The notes under the pieces: generated by a model
Databases searched by the model: none
Told to the model about the DNA's origin: nothing
Seen by the model: only the letters and a program-made list of their open reading frames with translations
In this document: positions 1 to 8,607 of the stretch, in pieces
Layout of the letters: every line of letters starts with the position of its first letter
How positions within the stretch are numbered: the first letter of the stretch is position 1
DNA from: Paenibacillus thalictri
GTDB taxonomy: Bacteria; Bacillota; Bacilli; Paenibacillales; NBRC-103111
DNA length: 64,000 nt
NCBI RefSeq assembly: GCF_004307995.1
Contig: NZ_SIRE01000017.1
Span: forward strand, 168,242-232,241
Direction: 5' to 3'
Program-made: the position numbers and the translations under genes

Positions 1-1
1 G

Positions 2-1561
2 GAGGATGAATGGCTGGTCCGCGAAGGCTTAAAGACGACCATCGCGTGGGAGCAGATCGGCTGCGAATTGGCGGGAGAAGCCGAAGACGGCATGGAGGCC
101 TTGGAGTTGATCGGACGGGAGCACTTCGATATCGTTCTGAGCGACATCCGTATGCCGGCCTTGGATGGGATCGGCTTGGCCGAACGGCTGTCGACGGAGT
201 ACCCGCATATCAAAGTTGTATTTTTGACCGGCTATGACGATTTTATTTACGCGCAAAAAGCGGTTAAGCTGGGGGCTGCGGATTTTGTGCTGAAGCCGAC
301 GAACCCGGATGAGCTGATCGAAGTATTGGCCGGCGTCGTCTCCAAACTAGATGACGAGCGCAGCCGGTTGAAGCAAGCGGAACGTCTGGAACTGCGGCTT
401 GTGCTCGGACAACCGATCATCATGGGCAAAATGCTGCAGGACATGATGTTGGATTACGCCGGGGAGCGGGAGACGGAGTTGTTCCGTGAATATTGCGCGC
501 AGGGCGACGGAGAGCTTCGCGAATTCCGCATCGTGCTGCTGCAAGCCCATGATAAAGCAAGTCCCATGTCGGGACATGCGGAAGTTATTCGCCGGATCGA
601 AGAGGAAGTTGCGCTGATTTCATCGTTTCCGCTTGTGCGCATGGGGGAAGCCCGCTATGCGATACTGGCCGATAAAGTGACGGAACGTGCGGGGCTGGAG
701 CTTTTTTGGGAACGGCTTGCTTGGCTGCGCAGCAGCGTTGCTGCAATCGGCGCCGGCATCAGCGGCAAGCGCACCGGCACGGAGAACGTGTCGGGCGCCT
801 ACCGTGAGGCGCTTAATGCGATGTATGGCACGATGATTACCGGCGGTTTAAAGTTGAATTGGCATGAAGATATGGAGGAGCGGAGCTTGCGCACCGTATC
901 CGACATATGGCTGGAATTGGATATGGTTCATCTAATCAAAACCGGGTTGCCCGAAGACATCCGCACGCGGGCTAGACAGTGGCACGCGCAATGGGTCCCG
1001 GAAGCTTTGGACGGGCCTGAACGGCTGTCGCGGTTTTTTGAAGGCGTGACGGCCTTATATGCGCTGCTGCTTCAGGACGAAGAATTCCAGCAAATCGGTC
1101 TTGACGCGCCGCTCCTCTTATCACCGCTTCATCAAACCGAGTCAGCAGAGCCGCATCTGCAGCGGTTTGAAGACCTGCTGCTGGAGTTGAATCAACGGTA
1201 CGTGCAGCAGCATCACAGCAAGCCGCCTACCGGCTTCGAGAGCATCGAAGCGTACATCAAGGAGCACTATGGCGAAGAAATCACGCTGCAAGACATGGCC
1301 AGAAAACATCACATGAGCGAGAGCTATTTCAGCCGCTTGTTTAAGCAGCAAGTCGGCGTGAGCTTTATGGAGTATTTGACCGGCGAACGCGTGCGGCATG
1401 CCGTGGAGCTGCTGGCCAATCCCCGTCTGAAAATTTATGAGGTATCGCTGCAAGTAGGTTATCAGGACTCGCGTTATTTCAGTCAAATTTACCGCAAATA
1501 CACCGGTGAAACGCCGACTGAATATCGCAAAAGACTGGGCATCGTCAATCTCCCGCTTTAA
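2..1561 (+). CDS. YesN-type response regulator, REC + AraC HTH (5' end cut by window edge)
   Basis: Two-component response regulator that would be phosphorylated by a membrane kinase and then bind DNA. The frame is open from base 2 and the first visible residues (EDEWLVREGLKTT) are those normally found just after the start of YesN-like regulators, so only the first few codons are missing; the TTG at 68 is internal. The receiver domain covers about residues 1-115, with the phospho-acceptor Asp in LSDIRMP and the switch Lys in LKPTNP. A long middle region of about 300 residues has no motif I recognise. The last 100 residues are an AraC-type double helix-turn-helix (ITLQDMARKHHMSESYFSRL, then GYQDSRYFSQIYRKYTG). 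This family usually sits beside a sensor kinase and a sugar ABC transporter; the kinase would lie outside the window to the left. The downstream ABC genes are separated by a terminator and repeats, so regulation of them is not shown. Confidence 0.93.
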   Translation, partial: EDEWLVREGLKTTIAWEQIGCELAGEAEDGMEALELIGREHFDIVLSDIRMPALDGIGLAERLSTEYPHIKVVFLTGYDDFIYAQKAVKLGAADFVLKPTNPDELIEVLAGVVSKLDDERSRLKQAERLELRLVLGQPIIMGKMLQDMMLDYAGERETELFREYCAQGDGELREFRIVLLQAHDKASPMSGHAEVIRRIEEEVALISSFPLVRMGEARYAILADKVTERAGLELFWERLAWLRSSVAAIGAGISGKRTGTENVSGAYREALNAMYGTMITGGLKLNWHEDMEERSLRTVSDIWLELDMVHLIKTGLPEDIRTRARQWHAQWVPEALDGPERLSRFFEGVTALYALLLQDEEFQQIGLDAPLLLSPLHQTESAEPHLQRFEDLLLELNQRYVQQHHSKPPTGFESIEAYIKEHYGEEITLQDMARKHHMSESYFSRLFKQQVGVSFMEYLTGERVRHAVELLANPRLKIYEVSLQVGYQDSRYFSQIYRKYTGETPTEYRKRLGIVNLPL

Positions 1562-1579
1562 TAGGGCGGGGGATTTTTT
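1548..1579 (+). terminator. Rho-independent terminator of the response regulator gene
   Basis: A nine-pair stem (ATCTCCCGC with GCGGGGGAT, one G-T pair) and a nine-base loop precede a run of T. The left arm overlaps the end of the gene and the stop codon lies in the loop. Confidence 0.7.
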
Positions 1580-1637
1580 GTGTCGTACACGCAAAATGGG
1601 GCATAACAAAGCTAAGAACAAAGACAAGTGCAAAATC

Positions 1638-2110
1638 GCGCCAAAAGCAAGACGCCGGGTGCGCCAAGCTTAAGCGAAGCGATAAGCGGCGAACCAAGGG
1701 CGCGGCACCCGAGGCACATAGTCGCGCCCCCCATCATCGCGTCAAAAGAGAGACGCCGGTGCGCCAAGCTTAAGCGAAGCGATAAGCAGCGGACCAAGGG
1801 CGCGACATGAGAGTCACATAGTCCCGCCCCGCATCACCGCGCCGAAAGTAAGACGCCGGTGCGCCAAGCTTAAGCGAAGCGAAAAGCGGCGAACCAAGGC
1901 GCGGCGCTAGAGGCAGGCAGCCCCGCCCCGCATCACCACGCCAAAAGTAAGACGCCGGTACGCCAAGCTTAAGCGAAGCGATAAGCGGCGAACCAAGGCG
2001 CGGCACCCGAGGAACACAGTCGCGCCCAAAGTAAGACGCCGGTGCGCCAAGCTTAAGCGAAGCGATAAGCGGCGAACCAAGGCGCGGCCCTAGAAGCACA
2101 CAAAGCTGCT
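1638..2110. repeat. Array of five ~100-bp imperfect tandem repeats
   Basis: Five copies of a unit with a nearly invariant core. The core CGCCAAGCTTAAGCGAAGC begins at 1662, 1762, 1862, 1961 and 2045, giving spacings of 100, 100, 99 and 84. Each core can fold on itself: CGCC pairs with GGCG and GCTTA with TAAGC around an AGCGAAGCGA loop. The sequence between cores (GGCGCGGC..., then CCCCGCATCACC) drifts more. There is no credible gene: the only long open frame runs on the minus strand (1770-2114) and merely reads the repeat as a repeated peptide without a ribosome site. This block and the next fill the stretch from 1580 to 2200. Confidence 0.85.
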
Positions 2111-2111
2111 C

Positions 2112-2190
2112 CACCGCCAGGCGGGTCCAGGGCGCAGCGCCAGCGCAGCGCCTGGGGTCCCCCTTCCAGGGGGATTTAGGGGGTCCCCAT
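2112..2190. repeat. GC-rich palindromic intergenic block
   Basis: Contains several self-complementary pieces: GGGCGCAGCGCC next to GCGCAGCGCCTGG, then TCCCCCTTCCAGGGGGA and GGGGGTCCCC. It has no open frame with a ribosome site. Blocks of this look are, to my recollection, common between genes in Paenibacillus-like genomes, but that comes from memory and not from a search. Confidence 0.5.
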
Positions 2191-2226
2191 CCGCAAAAAT
2201 TTCAACAACTAAGCAATTTCGTCGCA

Positions 2227-2256
2227 TTGAAGGCGCTTACCATCAGCGGTTATAGT
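2227..2256 (+). promoter_or_regulatory. Candidate sigma-A promoter for the ABC importer operon
   Basis: TTGAAG and TATAGT are separated by 18 bases, about 45 bases before the start of the binding-protein gene. It is the first plausible promoter after the repeat block. Confidence 0.45.
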
Positions 2257-2299
2257 TATGTCAAGCCAGTCAAATAGAAGAACCGAGAGGGGTAAAATC

Positions 2300-3388
2300 A
2301 TGAGAAAAGCCGTATCCGGCATCATTGCTTCCTTACTGCTCGCAGTCACAATTACAGGCTGCGGATCGCAGCAGGCAGCGCCAGAGAAAAAACAAGAGGG
2401 CGCAGCAGGAAATCCGCAGCCCGCAGCGCAGCAGCAAGCACCGGCGGCAGCGCCTAAGAAAGGCGGCAAGCTGACGTTGTATTCGCCAAACGCGGCGGAA
2501 GTGAACAATCCGATCATCAAGGAATTCCAAGACCGCACGGGCATCGAAGTACAGCTCATTTCCGGGGGCACAGGCGATTTGCTGAAACGCGTGCAAGCCG
2601 AAGCGGCCAACCCGCTGGGCGATATTTTCTGGGCAGGCGGCGCAGACTCGCTGGAAGCATACAAAAAATATTTTGAACCGTATAAAACAAAGGAATTTGA
2701 TAACCTGTCACCGGAGTATGTGGACAAAAACAACATTTGGACACCGTTCGCGGCGCTGCCGATGATTATTATGTACAACAAGGAGCTCGTCAAGCCGGGC
2801 GAAGAGCCGAAGAGCTGGAACGACCTGCTTGATCCGAAATGGAAGGGCAAAATCGCTTTCGCCGATCCGGCCAAATCCGGTTCGTCTTTCACTCAGCTGG
2901 TCACCATGCTGTTTGCCTTCGGCAAAGACGACAAAGGCTGGGATTATGTCAAAAAATTCGTAAAAAATCTCGACGGCAAAGTGCTTTCCGGCTCCGGTCT
3001 GGTGTACAAAGGCGTAGCGGAAAAAGAATTTTCGCTTGGCGTTACGCTGGAAGAAGCGGCGTTGCGGTATGTAGACGGCGGAGCGAAAGTCGGCATCATT
3101 TATCCATCTGAAGGAACTTCAGCCGTACCGGACGGCATGGCGCTGATCAAAGGCGGCAAAAACGTCGAGCAGGCTAAGCAGTTCATCGACTTCCTGGTCA
3201 GCAAAGACGTGCAATCCCTGATTCAAAAAGAATTCAAACGCCGTTCTGTTCGCAAAGACGCGGAAGTTGTGCAAGGCGTCGCTCAATCGAAGGACATCAA
3301 GCTGGTCAACTACGATTTTGATTGGGCCGCAAACAATAAGGACGAAACGATTAAACGCTTCGGCAAAATTGTAACCGGTCAAGAATAG
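2300..3388 (+). CDS. ABC transporter substrate-binding lipoprotein (Fe3+/2-aminoethylphosphonate type)
   Basis: Extracellular binding protein that captures a small solute, probably ferric ion or a phosphonate/organic anion, and delivers it to the permease encoded downstream. The start at 2300 is chosen because GAGAGGGG lies eight bases upstream and it yields a clean lipoprotein signal: MRKAVSG, a hydrophobic stretch, then the lipobox ITGC with Cys21. A Gln/Ala/Pro-rich linker (about 25-50) follows, then a family-1/FbpA-like fold beginning KGGKLTLYSPNAAEV. The ATG at 2258 would add 14 residues and spoil the signal. Length 362 is normal. The next genes are the ATPase and permease of the same importer, with a terminator between that should leave this protein in excess. 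The exact ligand cannot be read from sequence. Confidence 0.88.
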   Translation: MRKAVSGIIASLLLAVTITGCGSQQAAPEKKQEGAAGNPQPAAQQQAPAAAPKKGGKLTLYSPNAAEVNNPIIKEFQDRTGIEVQLISGGTGDLLKRVQAEAANPLGDIFWAGGADSLEAYKKYFEPYKTKEFDNLSPEYVDKNNIWTPFAALPMIIMYNKELVKPGEEPKSWNDLLDPKWKGKIAFADPAKSGSSFTQLVTMLFAFGKDDKGWDYVKKFVKNLDGKVLSGSGLVYKGVAEKEFSLGVTLEEAALRYVDGGAKVGIIYPSEGTSAVPDGMALIKGGKNVEQAKQFIDFLVSKDVQSLIQKEFKRRSVRKDAEVVQGVAQSKDIKLVNYDFDWAANNKDETIKRFGKIVTGQE

Positions 3389-3404
3389 TTGTCTCTCAAG
3401 CCTT

Positions 3405-3441
3405 GCGGTGCCTTAATCGAATTTAAGGCGCCGCTTTTTTT
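3405..3441 (+). terminator. Terminator/attenuator between binding protein and ATPase genes
   Basis: GCGGTGCCTTAA pairs with TTTAAGGCGCCGC around a short loop and is followed by seven T. It lies inside the ABC operon, so partial read-through would give more binding protein than transporter. Confidence 0.85.
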
Positions 3442-3465
3442 AAGAAAAAACGGAGGGTTCAGGCC

Positions 3466-4566
3466 ATGCAAAATATCGTATTTGATCATGTAACGAAATA
3501 CTTTGGGACGCAAAAGGCGGTTAACGACGCGCATTTCCAAATCGAAGCGGGCGAGTTTTTCACCTTGCTTGGTCCAAGCGGCTGCGGGAAAACAACGCTG
3601 CTGCGCACGATTGCCGGTTTCTACCGGCAAGAAGAAGGCGACATCCATTTTGGCGGAAAAATCATCAACGACGTGCCGACCCATCAGCGCAACATCGGTA
3701 TGGTGTTTCAAAACTATGCGATTTTCCCTCATATGACCGTGTTTGAAAACGTCGCTTACGGTTTGAAGGCACGCAGCGTGCCGAAAAACGAAATTGAAAA
3801 ACGCGTCATGGAAGCGCTCGAAATGGTCGAGCTGACCCATTTGCGGGATCGTGTTCCTTCGGATATGAGCGGCGGTCAGCAGCAGCGCATTGCGCTCGCC
3901 AGAGCCATCGTCATCCGCCCGGCGCTGCTGCTGATGGATGAGCCGTTGTCGAACCTGGACGCCAAGCTGAGAGTAAAGATGCGTTCGGACATCCGCCGTC
4001 TGCAGAAAGAGCTTGGCATTACAACGATTTACGTGACGCACGATCAGGAGGAAGCGCTCGCCGTATCGGATCGGATCGCGGTCATGAGCGAAGGCCGGGT
4101 ACAGCAGATTGCTTCGCCCGAAGATATTTACGCTTATCCGGCCAATCAGTTTGTCGCTAACTTTATCGGCACCTCGAATTTTATGAGCGGGGAATGCAGA
4201 GGCTACAAGCAAGAGACGGGCGAAGCGGCGGTGCTGCTGTCCGGAACCGACTTCAAATTAAAACTGAATAAAAAATACGAAGGCAAAGTATTGTTTGCGC
4301 TGCGTCCCGAGCGCATTCGGTTGGCTTCCGATAACGAGAAAACCGGAACGGTCCCGGGCGAAATCGAATCGGTCACCTTTTTGGGTGAAAAAGTGAGTTA
4401 TATCGTTAAGCTGGAGGGCGGCACGCGGATCGATGTGCAGGAGCATGCGGTACAGCCGCACCACCTGCGGCAGGAACGGCAGCGTGTCCATGTCAATCTG
4501 CAGCTGGACAAAACGACGATGTTCGATGAAAGCGGCAAGGAGGTGCTGTACCGTGCAGCCTTCTAA
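3466..4566 (+). CDS. ABC transporter ATP-binding protein (Fe3+/phosphonate/spermidine type)
   Basis: Cytoplasmic ATPase that powers import through the fused permease encoded next. All nucleotide-binding motifs are intact: Walker A GPSGCGKT (about residue 35), Q-loop MVFQNYAIFPHM, signature SGGQQQR, Walker B LLLMDEP and switch His in YVTHDQEEA. The C-terminal ~120 residues form a TOBE-like accessory domain (FALRPERIRL). Length 366 matches the FbpC/PotA/AfuC group. GGAGGG sits eleven bases before the ATG. The stop lies 14 bases inside the permease gene, which indicates translational coupling. Confidence 0.92.
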   Translation: MQNIVFDHVTKYFGTQKAVNDAHFQIEAGEFFTLLGPSGCGKTTLLRTIAGFYRQEEGDIHFGGKIINDVPTHQRNIGMVFQNYAIFPHMTVFENVAYGLKARSVPKNEIEKRVMEALEMVELTHLRDRVPSDMSGGQQQRIALARAIVIRPALLLMDEPLSNLDAKLRVKMRSDIRRLQKELGITTIYVTHDQEEALAVSDRIAVMSEGRVQQIASPEDIYAYPANQFVANFIGTSNFMSGECRGYKQETGEAAVLLSGTDFKLKLNKKYEGKVLFALRPERIRLASDNEKTGTVPGEIESVTFLGEKVSYIVKLEGGTRIDVQEHAVQPHHLRQERQRVHVNLQLDKTTMFDESGKEVLYRAAF

Positions 4567-6274
4567 AGCAAGCGCCGCGGCAGGAACTCCCGGCGGTATG
4601 CAGACAGGCAGCCGGCGGGGAATCAGAGCGTACTTCGACTTCAAGCGGTGGGATTTTTGGTCTTGGGTTACATTTGGCGTCTATTTGTTTATGCTCGCAT
4701 TTATCGTATATCCCTTGTTCTCTCTGCTCATCAACAGCTTTTTTAACGATAAAGGCGACTTGTCGCTGCAAAACTACGCTAACTTCCTGAAGCTGAAATA
4801 TTACTATACTGCATTATGGAACAGCTTTAAGGTATCGGCATTAAGCACGGTGTTTGCGATTCTTGTCGGCGTTCCGCTGGCTTATGTGATGACAAGGTAC
4901 AACGTCAAATGCAAGGCGCTTATTCAAATTTTGGTCATCATGTCGCTGCTGTCGCCGCCGTTTATCGGCGCGTATTCGTGGATTTTGATGCTCGGCAACA
5001 ACGGTTTCCTGACGCGTTTTATGCATGACATCGGTATTCCGTTTACCTCGGTTTACGGCTGGAAAGGTATTGTTTTTGTTTTTACGCTGCAGTTTTACCC
5101 GCACATCTTCCTTTATGTGTCCGGCGCGCTGCGCACGATCGACACCTCGCTGGAGGAAGCGGCGGAGAGCCTGGGACGCAACGCTTTTCAAAGGCTGATG
5201 ACGGTCACGCTGCCGCTCATTTTCCCGACCTTGTCGGCCGGGGCGTTAATGGTATTTATGGCCTCATTTGCCGATTTCGGCACGCCGATGCTGCTGGGCC
5301 AAGGTTTTAAAGTGCTGCCGATTCTTGCGTACGAGCAGTTTATCAGCGAAATGGGCGGCAATCCGGCGATGGCCAGCACGCTCAGCGTCATCTTGATTTT
5401 ATGCTCGACGAGCATCTTGTTTTTACAACGTTATTTCGTTTCGCGCAAAAATTACACGATGACCGGGATGCGCACGCCGAAGGTTCAAGAGCTGCGGACG
5501 CTGCCCAAGGTGCTGCTGACCGCAGGCGCTCTGCTGGTCGCGTGCGTATCGATGATACCGCAGGCAACGGTGGTCGTTACTTCGTTTATCAAAACAAAAG
5601 GGCCCGTATTCCATCCGGGCTTCAGCTTGAACAGCTACAAGGAAATATTGTTCCGCGTTCCGAAAGCGATTGTCAACACGTACAGCTTCTCGCTGATTTC
5701 GATCGTCATTATGGTCGTCATGGGGATGCTGGTCGCATATGTGCTGGTTCGCCGCAAGTCGAAGCTGACCGCTGCGCTGGATGCGCTGCTGATGATTCCT
5801 TACGTCATGCCGGGTACGGTGTTGGGGATCAGTATGATTATCGCCTTTAACAAACCTCCGGTGATTTTGACGGGAACGTGGGTCATCCTTGTTATTGCTT
5901 ACGTCGTCCGCAAGCTGCCGTACACAATACGTTCCAGCACGGCGATTTTGCACCAGCTTGACCGGAGCGTGGAAGAAGCATCGATCAGCCTTGGCGTGCC
6001 GCCGATGAAAACATTTTTCAAAACGACGGGTCGTTTGATGGCGCCCGGTGTGTTATCCGGCGCGATTCTCAGCTGGATCACGACAATTAATGAGCTCAGC
6101 TCGACGATCGTATTGTATTACGGCGCTACGGCTACCATCTCGGTTACGATTTACAGTGAGGTATTCACTGCCAACTACGGCACAGGAGCTGCGCTGGCTT
6201 CGATTTTATCGATTTCGACGCTGGTTTCGCTGCTGATCGCCAATAAGCTGAGTAAAAAAGGACTGCAGTTATAA
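4553..6274 (+). CDS. ABC transporter permease, two fused membrane domains (FbpB-like)
   Basis: Inner-membrane channel of the importer. The GTG at 4553 is chosen because AAGGAGG ends nine bases before it; the frame is open back to 4433, but that part is only a shadow of the ATPase gene. The 573-residue protein has about twelve hydrophobic segments and two copies of the EAA-loop that docks on the ATPase (EEAAESLGRNAFQRL and EEASISLGVPPMKTF), so two permease domains are joined in one chain, as in FbpB, AfuB and ThiP. It overlaps the ATPase gene by 14 bases. A single fused permease fits the binding protein class seen upstream. Confidence 0.92.
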   Translation: MQPSKASAAAGTPGGMQTGSRRGIRAYFDFKRWDFWSWVTFGVYLFMLAFIVYPLFSLLINSFFNDKGDLSLQNYANFLKLKYYYTALWNSFKVSALSTVFAILVGVPLAYVMTRYNVKCKALIQILVIMSLLSPPFIGAYSWILMLGNNGFLTRFMHDIGIPFTSVYGWKGIVFVFTLQFYPHIFLYVSGALRTIDTSLEEAAESLGRNAFQRLMTVTLPLIFPTLSAGALMVFMASFADFGTPMLLGQGFKVLPILAYEQFISEMGGNPAMASTLSVILILCSTSILFLQRYFVSRKNYTMTGMRTPKVQELRTLPKVLLTAGALLVACVSMIPQATVVVTSFIKTKGPVFHPGFSLNSYKEILFRVPKAIVNTYSFSLISIVIMVVMGMLVAYVLVRRKSKLTAALDALLMIPYVMPGTVLGISMIIAFNKPPVILTGTWVILVIAYVVRKLPYTIRSSTAILHQLDRSVEEASISLGVPPMKTFFKTTGRLMAPGVLSGAILSWITTINELSSTIVLYYGATATISVTIYSEVFTANYGTGAALASILSISTLVSLLIANKLSKKGLQL

Positions 6275-6388
6275 GTAACTTAAGCGTCTAAAAAAACATG
6301 TCCGTTCCATAGCGGCCATGCTACAATGAAACCGGATTGATCTGCGGCGCAAGCCGCATCAAGTACCGGGGAGGCTGAAAAGGCTGCT

Positions 6389-7582
6389 ATGAGCAAGCGA
6401 AAACAGATGTACGGCCTAATTGCGGCGGTGATGATCATTGCCGCCGCATTAATGACTTATATACCTGCAAGTTCCGTTCCGCTTCCTTCTCCGAAGCAAA
6501 CGGAGCGGACGACAACCATCTCCATTTGGGTTTTCAGCAAAGGCTGGGACAATTTGGTGTCCGAGTTTCAGAAGCAGTACCCGGACGTTGTCGTAGATGT
6601 GAGAGGGTTCCGTTCCTCCGAACAGCTGTATACGGAGTTGCTGGCTTCCATTTCTGCGAATGCGGCTCCGCAGCTGGCGGAAATCCGCAGCTTTTACGGG
6701 ATATCGGGGCTGGTTTCGTCCGGCGCGGCCGTACCGGTAGATGATATCGGGGCAGGAGAAAACTTGGAATGGATCTCCGCTTTGTCGGAGCCGTTCCGAT
6801 ACAGCGGAAAGTTATGGGCCATCCCCACCGGCGGGAGCCTGCCCGTCGTTTTTTACAGGGATGAGTTGATGAAACGGACCGCTGAACAGAAGAACAAGCT
6901 CGACAACTGGAACGAAATTGAGAAGGCGGCGGCTTTGCCGGTACCAAGCCTGAACCAATCCGCTTCTGGACTTCATTGGGGGCTTGCCGTAGATAATGAA
7001 CTGCCCTGGTATTTGGAAAATATCGCCCGCCTGTCCGGTTACGATCAGGCGCTAGCGATGTGGAAGGGCTGGGTTGACGGGCTTAGCATTATGGCTCCGC
7101 TTACCCATAAGGCGGCTGCGAGCGATTTTATCAACGGGAAAACCGGTGTATTTATCAGCTCTTCCGATAAATTGCCGACGATTGAGCGTTTTGTCGGAGG
7201 GAAATTTATATTTGCGCTCTCCGCTTTCCCCGGGGCCGAAGCAGTTGGCATGATTCCCGCGGTCAACGGGGTGGCTCTGCTGCAGGCATCGCCGGTTAAA
7301 CAAAAAGCGGCGGCGAATTTTCTGTCTTTTTTAACATTAGAGCAGTCGCAAATAGCGGTATGGCGCAGCATGGGACTTATTCCCGCCCGGGCGGACGTTG
7401 CAGAACGTCTTCAAGAAGAAAACTCGGCATCATTCCGGCAAAAAATGATTTTGGATTCGGTCCGCTGGCTTGTCCCGCATTCGTCATCCGTGTCCGATCT
7501 GGAAGTATGGACGCAGACAAGCGAAAAGCTTGAAAAAGCGGAGCTGCAAGCGGGGGAGAGCGTTTCCGGCACCGGCGGTTAA
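6389..7582 (+). CDS. Extracellular solute-binding protein, family 1-like
   Basis: Secreted or membrane-tethered protein with the fold of sugar-type ABC binding proteins: after an N-terminal hydrophobic segment (residues 8-26) it begins TISIWVFSKGWDNLV, and later shows AIPTGGSLPVVFYRDELM and the late helix region LLQASPVKQKAAANFLSFLT seen in this family. There is no lipobox Cys, so it is anchored by an uncleaved helix or released, which is unusual for a Gram-positive binding protein. It follows the ABC operon by 114 bases. That gap holds a TGCGGC-GCAA-GCCGCA stem-loop (6343-6358) but no T-run, so it is probably a leader hairpin rather than a terminator. No permease of its own is near; it could serve the upstream importer or act as a sensor subunit. 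Function uncertain. Confidence 0.72.
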   Translation: MSKRKQMYGLIAAVMIIAAALMTYIPASSVPLPSPKQTERTTTISIWVFSKGWDNLVSEFQKQYPDVVVDVRGFRSSEQLYTELLASISANAAPQLAEIRSFYGISGLVSSGAAVPVDDIGAGENLEWISALSEPFRYSGKLWAIPTGGSLPVVFYRDELMKRTAEQKNKLDNWNEIEKAAALPVPSLNQSASGLHWGLAVDNELPWYLENIARLSGYDQALAMWKGWVDGLSIMAPLTHKAAASDFINGKTGVFISSSDKLPTIERFVGGKFIFALSAFPGAEAVGMIPAVNGVALLQASPVKQKAAANFLSFLTLEQSQIAVWRSMGLIPARADVAERLQEENSASFRQKMILDSVRWLVPHSSSVSDLEVWTQTSEKLEKAELQAGESVSGTGG

Positions 7583-7649
7583 GAGGCGGCCGCGAAAGAA
7601 AGGCCATCCGAACGGAATGGAAGGGTTATGTCTTGGGAGGTAAAATGCG

Positions 7650-8510
7650 ATGAAAATAGATTATATTACGGTGCAAGGAACTACGGAATGGAATGAAGAC
7701 GCTCTTGTGGTCAACGAGGGGCAACGTTTATTCGGCGTGCTCGACGGCGCGACTTCGCTTAAGCCCTATCGGGGAGCAGGCGGCGAAACCGGCGGGTATC
7801 TCGCAACCCGCATCATTCAGCAATACATGGAATCGCTGAGTCCGGAGGAACTGGACGCCGCCGGATTAAAGCAGATAGTTGTCCAGGCCAACACTCGATT
7901 GCGCGACAAAATGATTGAGGCGGGTATCGATGTCACCGACAAAGCGTCTTTATGGACCAGCGGTTTGGCATTGGTGCGCATTGGCGAGACGACGATCGAA
8001 TATGCCCAGGTTGGGGATTGTATGATCGCCGCCGAATATGAAGACGGTTCGATTCGAACCGTTACCCGCGATCAGGTCGCCCATATCGATCATCACTCCA
8101 AAAAAGTTTGGGAAAACGCAATAAGGAGCGGTGTTGATTCGCGGGAGCGGCTGTGGGAGCTGGTTAAACCTGTCATCTTGCAAAATAAGTCCAAAATGAA
8201 CACCTCCGAAGGATATTCCGTGATCAGCGGAGAGCCGGAGGCCGCCGATTGGATTGAATACGGGGCCATTAACAGGATGCGGATGAAAGCGCTGCTGTTG
8301 GTCAGCGACGGGCTCTTTATGCCTAAGGAAAGCGGAGCGGGCATGTACCCGTCGATGGAAGAGCTGTTTATGCACGTCAAGGAAAAAACGCTTGCCGGGT
8401 ATGCGGAGTGGCTGGTCGATTTGGAACATGCCGATAAGGACTGCCTCCGTTACCCTAGGTTTAAAATATCCGACGACAAGACAGGCATTTATATTCAGTT
8501 TGGAGTTTAA
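7650..8510 (+). CDS. PP2C-family protein phosphatase-like protein
   Basis: Probable metal-dependent Ser/Thr phosphatase of the PP2C superfamily. The metal-binding acidic positions of the fold can be followed: NEDALVV near the start, VLDGATSL in place of the usual DGMGG, LVSDGLF around residue 220 and DDKTGIYI near the end. The N-terminal EWNEDALVV takes the place of the usual RxxNED motif, so substrate preference may differ from PrpC. GGGAGG lies seven bases before the ATG. Length 286 is typical of a single PP2C domain with no membrane segment. It stands alone between a binding protein and an L,D-transpeptidase; no partner kinase is encoded in the window. Confidence 0.75.
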   Translation: MKIDYITVQGTTEWNEDALVVNEGQRLFGVLDGATSLKPYRGAGGETGGYLATRIIQQYMESLSPEELDAAGLKQIVVQANTRLRDKMIEAGIDVTDKASLWTSGLALVRIGETTIEYAQVGDCMIAAEYEDGSIRTVTRDQVAHIDHHSKKVWENAIRSGVDSRERLWELVKPVILQNKSKMNTSEGYSVISGEPEAADWIEYGAINRMRMKALLLVSDGLFMPKESGAGMYPSMEELFMHVKEKTLAGYAEWLVDLEHADKDCLRYPRFKISDDKTGIYIQFGV

Positions 8511-8607
8511 AACGAGATGTTTTTTGTAATTTTAGAATAAATTGCCCCCGTCGGCTTAACACTAACCACAGCTAATCTTCAAGGATGAACAGAAAGCTGG
8601 TGGTTGG

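Noticed and set aside
1638..2110. Repeat array as a CRISPR
   Set aside because: Units are ~100 bases with most of the unit repeated, not short repeats with unrelated spacers, and no cas genes are present.
1770..2114. Minus-strand 114-residue frame through the repeat array
   Set aside because: It only reads the repeat, giving a repeated peptide, and has no ribosome site; kept as a note under the repeat.
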